A stretch of 6,488 nt of DNA. Origin: Gemmatimonadaceae bacterium (GTDB lineage Bacteria > Gemmatimonadota > Gemmatimonadetes > Gemmatimonadales > Gemmatimonadaceae). The notes beneath the pieces were generated by a model that was not told the origin of the DNA, searched no databases, and saw nothing but the letters and a program-made list of their open reading frames with translations. This document shows positions 4,025-6,488 of this stretch, in pieces. The DNA lies in NCBI GenBank assembly GCA_017881545.1, contig JADGQU010000139.1, positions 1-6,488 on the forward strand, read 5' to 3'. The stretch's first letter is position 1, and each line of letters opens with the position of its first letter. The translations under genes were made by a program, and so were the position numbers.

Positions 4025-6262
4025 ACGGCCTCGCTGCTGCCGCTTTTTCGCGCCGCGATCGCCGGCGCGCTCCTCTTTGTACCCGCCGTACTCGCGGCTC
4101 AGGCTGTCCAGCCATCTGCGAACGCCCATCCCGAAGTAGTCAACCTCACGCTCAAGGGCGTGAAGGTGATGAAGCAAACCGATCTGCTTCAGAGCGTCTA
4201 CACCACGGCCTCGCACTGCAATAGCTTCCTCGTCAAGCCGTTCTGCTGGATCAGCAAGGCGAAGTATTTCTACACAAAAAAATACCTCGATCACAAGGAG
4301 CTCGAACGCGATGTGCTCCGCGTCCGCGTCTTTTACTGGAAGCGCGGGTACCGCGAGGCCGAGGTGGATACGGTGGTGGTGCCAAGGGGACACAACCAGG
4401 TTGGCGTCACCTTCCTGATCAAGGAAGGCCCGCCGACGATCGTCTCGAGCGTCATCATCAATCAGCCGACACCGCCACTGCTCTCGAAGAGAGTGATCGA
4501 CCGTCATGTCGTGCTGGGCCGGAATGGGCCGCTGAATCTGATCAGGCTCGACACTTCGCGCGTCTTCCTCCAAGGGGCTCTGTTCGACGAGGGATACGCC
4601 GACGCCGAAGTGGATACGTCGGTCGTGGTCGACACGGCCTCGCGGACGGCAGTCGTAACTCTCACGCTCAATCCGAAATACAAGACCACTGTGGAAGACA
4701 TCGTGGTCACCGGCAACGATGACGTGAGCGAGGGCACGATCAGGAAATCGCTGACCTTCCACATTGGCGACATCTTCCGCCGCTCCGAGATGCTGCGCAG
4801 CCAGCGCGCGCTGTACGAATCGAATCTGTTTCGGCGAGCCGCCATCGAGGCGCGCCCGCCCATCGACATCGCCACCCCCGACTCGGCCAAAGTGGTCGTC
4901 GTCACCGTGCTGGAGTCGCCTCCGCGCGAGGCGCGCATGAGCGCCGGATTCAACACGATCGATTTCGTCCAGTTCGATGCGCGCTTCACACACTACAACT
5001 TCATGGGCGGCGCCCGCCGCCTCGACGTGCAGGGCGTGATCGGGAACCTTTTCGCCAAGTCGCTCAACAACCGCGGCATCTTCCACAACGCATCTGTCCC
5101 ACAGACCAGCGCCCTCGCGCGCTACTTCGTTCCGACCTACAACGCGAGCATCGACTTGCGGCAGCCGTGGTTCGGATCGCCACACAACGAGCTGGCGCTG
5201 AGCCTGTTCACGCATCGCCGCACCGCGCCCGGCATCTACGTCGATCGCGGCTACGGGACGAGTCTCACCTTCACGCGGGATCTGGCGGAGCGCGCGCCGG
5301 CGAGTTTGAACTACAGATTCGAGATCAGCAAGGTGGACGCGGGCGACGTGTACTTCTGCATCAACTACGGCGTGTGCGACACGCCTACTCTCGAAGCGCT
5401 ACGCGGCAATCAGCGGCTCTCGCCAATCACTCTCACGTCTGGAATCGATCGCACGAACGATCCATTCTCTCCCAACCGCGGGTATCGCGTCAATGCGAGC
5501 GCGGAGCACGCATCCGCGTTCACGCTATCCGATTTCCGCTACAACCGCGCGACCCTCGATGGTGCCTCATTCGTTCCGGTTCGAAAGCGCGGCGCGATCG
5601 GCGCGCACGCTCGCATCGGCTGGGTCAGTCCGCTGGGCAGCACCTCGCAGGCGGTCGGTGTTTCCGTAAATCTGGACGACGGAATCCTCCACCCGAGAAA
5701 ACGTTTCTATGCCGGCGGATCGCACTCGGTGCGCGGCTTCGGCGAGAATCAGCTCGGGCCGCGCGTCCTCACGATTCCACTGGTCTCGCTGCAGTCGCAC
5801 GACAGCCTGAACGTGGCCTGCACGTCCGGGACCGACGTAACCCAGTGCAATCCCAACCTGGCAACGCTCAAGGACCGCGACTTCGACCCCCGCCCACTTG
5901 GCGGGAATTTCGTGGCCGAGGGGAGTGTGGAGGGGCGTTTTCCGGTGTGGCGTGACCTCATTGGGGCGGTCTTCGTGGACGCCGGAATCGTCCGCCAGAA
6001 GACCAATCCGACCCTTCCCCGCCAGAGGGCGGCCATAACTCCGGGGTTCGGGGTGCGGTACCATTCTCCTGTAGGCCCGATCCGTGCCGATATAGGCCTC
6101 AACCCGGGATCCACGGAATCCCTCCCGGTTGTAACCGAAAATATCGTTAATGGCCAAAAGACGCTGGTCACCCTTCAACAGCACCGAACCTATTCGCCCA
6201 CCAAAGGTGGGGGGATCCTCAACCGGATCGTCCTACACCTTTCCATTGGCGAAGCATTCTAA
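4025..6262 (+). CDS. TamA/BamA-like Omp85 outer-membrane assembly protein
   Basis: An outer-membrane beta-barrel protein that inserts or assembles other outer-membrane components. The start is unresolved. The frame opens with ATG at 3905 (785 residues) but the first 40 residues overlap rho and look like its shadow; between there and the first POTRA no ATG, GTG or TTG occurs. Coordinates here are a working start (ACG 4025; CTG 4034 is equally possible) just before the signal peptide LLPLFRAAIAGALLFVPAVLAAQA (cut after AQA). Residues below are numbered from ATG 3905. Three POTRA domains follow: about 77-174, 178-256 and 260-339, the last with the classic VEDIVVTGNDDVSEGTIRKS and LYESNLFRR pattern. 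The barrel runs from about 343 to the end, with VRGF (609-612), FVDAG (690-694), GPIRADIG (724-731) and a terminal strand ending in Phe, as in a C-terminal beta signal. Three POTRAs and a tamB-like gene directly downstream favour TamA over BamA. Six Cys form three close pairs (105/114, 485/491, 639/648). Confidence 0.88.
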   Translation, partial: TASLLPLFRAAIAGALLFVPAVLAAQAVQPSANAHPEVVNLTLKGVKVMKQTDLLQSVYTTASHCNSFLVKPFCWISKAKYFYTKKYLDHKELERDVLRVRVFYWKRGYREAEVDTVVVPRGHNQVGVTFLIKEGPPTIVSSVIINQPTPPLLSKRVIDRHVVLGRNGPLNLIRLDTSRVFLQGALFDEGYADAEVDTSVVVDTASRTAVVTLTLNPKYKTTVEDIVVTGNDDVSEGTIRKSLTFHIGDIFRRSEMLRSQRALYESNLFRRAAIEARPPIDIATPDSAKVVVVTVLESPPREARMSAGFNTIDFVQFDARFTHYNFMGGARRLDVQGVIGNLFAKSLNNRGIFHNASVPQTSALARYFVPTYNASIDLRQPWFGSPHNELALSLFTHRRTAPGIYVDRGYGTSLTFTRDLAERAPASLNYRFEISKVDAGDVYFCINYGVCDTPTLEALRGNQRLSPITLTSGIDRTNDPFSPNRGYRVNASAEHASAFTLSDFRYNRATLDGASFVPVRKRGAIGAHARIGWVSPLGSTSQAVGVSVNLDDGILHPRKRFYAGGSHSVRGFGENQLGPRVLTIPLVSLQSHDSLNVACTSGTDVTQCNPNLATLKDRDFDPRPLGGNFVAEGSVEGRFPVWRDLIGAVFVDAGIVRQKTNPTLPRQRAAITPGFGVRYHSPVGPIRADIGLNPGSTESLPVVTENIVNGQKTLVTLQQHRTYSPTKGGGILNRIVLHLSIGEAF

Positions 6263-6488
6263 CAAGTGGTGGTTTCGGGTCGTCGCAGGGTTGCTGGTGG
6301 TGGTGCTGCTGCTGGTCGGCGCCGCCTATCTGATCACCAATAGCGACTGGGGTCGCGAGCGCGTCCGACGCTACGTCGAAGGGCTGATTCAGGACAACAG
6401 TCACGGCCTCGTCCACATCGGCAGCGTCACCGGAAATCTCCTGCACGGAATCACGCTGCACGATGTCGTGATCACCGACAGCGCGCGC
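6246..6488 (+). CDS. tamB: TamB-like inner-membrane translocation/assembly protein, N-terminal fragment
   Basis: The frame runs off the right edge; 81 codons are visible. A short basic start (Ala-Lys-His-Ser-Asn-Lys) is followed by one membrane segment, WWFRVVAGLLVVVLLLVGAAYLI, and then SDWGRERVRRYVEGLI and IGSVTGNLLHGITLHDVVITDSA. The GNLLHGITL.DVVI segment at this distance after a single N-terminal anchor is the typical opening of TamB (DUF490/AsmA-like) proteins, which bridge inner and outer membranes with a long beta structure and partner TamA. I chose TTG 6246 because it places the charged residues right before the anchor; it overlaps the preceding stop by 17 nt. A GTG at 6207 in frame would add 13 residues. 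Neither has a clear ribosome binding site, so coupling to the upstream gene is likely. Confidence 0.87.
   Translation, partial: MAKHSNKWWFRVVAGLLVVVLLLVGAAYLITNSDWGRERVRRYVEGLIQDNSHGLVHIGSVTGNLLHGITLHDVVITDSAR

Noticed and set aside
4016..4040. Twin-arginine (Tat) signal at YRRTASLL of the TamA-like protein
   Set aside because: The residues after RR do not fit the Tat consensus (no Phe/Leu at the expected places), and outer-membrane barrels use the Sec route.
3968..5215. Long - strand open frame of 415 codons opposite the TamA-like gene
   Set aside because: Shadow of a high-GC coding region; composition is Arg/His/Asp/Val-rich without domain pattern.
5167..5955. + strand open frame of 262 codons in another frame of the TamA-like gene
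   Set aside because: Arg- and Ser-rich translation typical of an out-of-frame reading; the barrel frame is continuous through it.

Overview
The window looks like a chromosomal segment of a Gram-negative, GC-rich bacterium. Protein style (the Rho variant, the Omp85 protein with VRGF, the CxxCxxxH carboxymuconolactone decarboxylase-like protein) and the short GGCT-type intergenic repeats suggest Gemmatimonadota or a near relative. This is inference from memory; no search was run. An outer membrane is certain enough from the TamA/BamA-like barrel, the TamB-like protein and a predicted lipoprotein.

Layout. (1) 2-466, + strand: the C-terminal part of a NodB-type polysaccharide deacetylase, cut by the window edge. 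It ends at a hairpin with A and T tracts on either side (465-495) that can stop transcription from both directions. (2) 515-1854, - strand: three genes read leftwards, a small TPR protein, an AhpD/CMD-family protein and a small lipoprotein. The first two are tightly coupled (TTGA stop/start overlap); the lipoprotein lies 69 nt further on and ends at the shared terminator. (3) 1855-2283: a divergent intergenic region with a candidate promoter on each strand, degenerate 7-8 bp GGCT repeats, repeated GGTAT/GTAC and TACCATTC words, and a roughly 240-nt leader for rho. (4) 2284-6488, + strand: rho, a TamA/BamA-like Omp85 gene and the beginning of tamB, packed with no gaps.

How they work together. 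The tamA-like and tamB-like genes overlap and very likely encode the outer- and inner-membrane partners of a translocation and assembly module that moves proteins or lipids to the outer membrane. Rho is the transcription termination helicase. Its head-to-tail packing with the tam genes suggests cotranscription and possibly translational coupling.

Most notable points: Rho has no recognisable Rho_N helical domain and instead carries about 200 residues of low-complexity Q-, RGG- and Gly-rich sequence containing three exact or near-exact 18-bp repeats. The tamA-like gene has no ATG, GTG or TTG start between an ATG inside rho and the first POTRA domain, so its start is unusual. The mature TamA-like protein has exactly six cysteines, arranged as three close pairs. 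I see no CRISPR array, tRNA, rRNA, insertion sequence or phage gene, and no evidence for a wholly new system.
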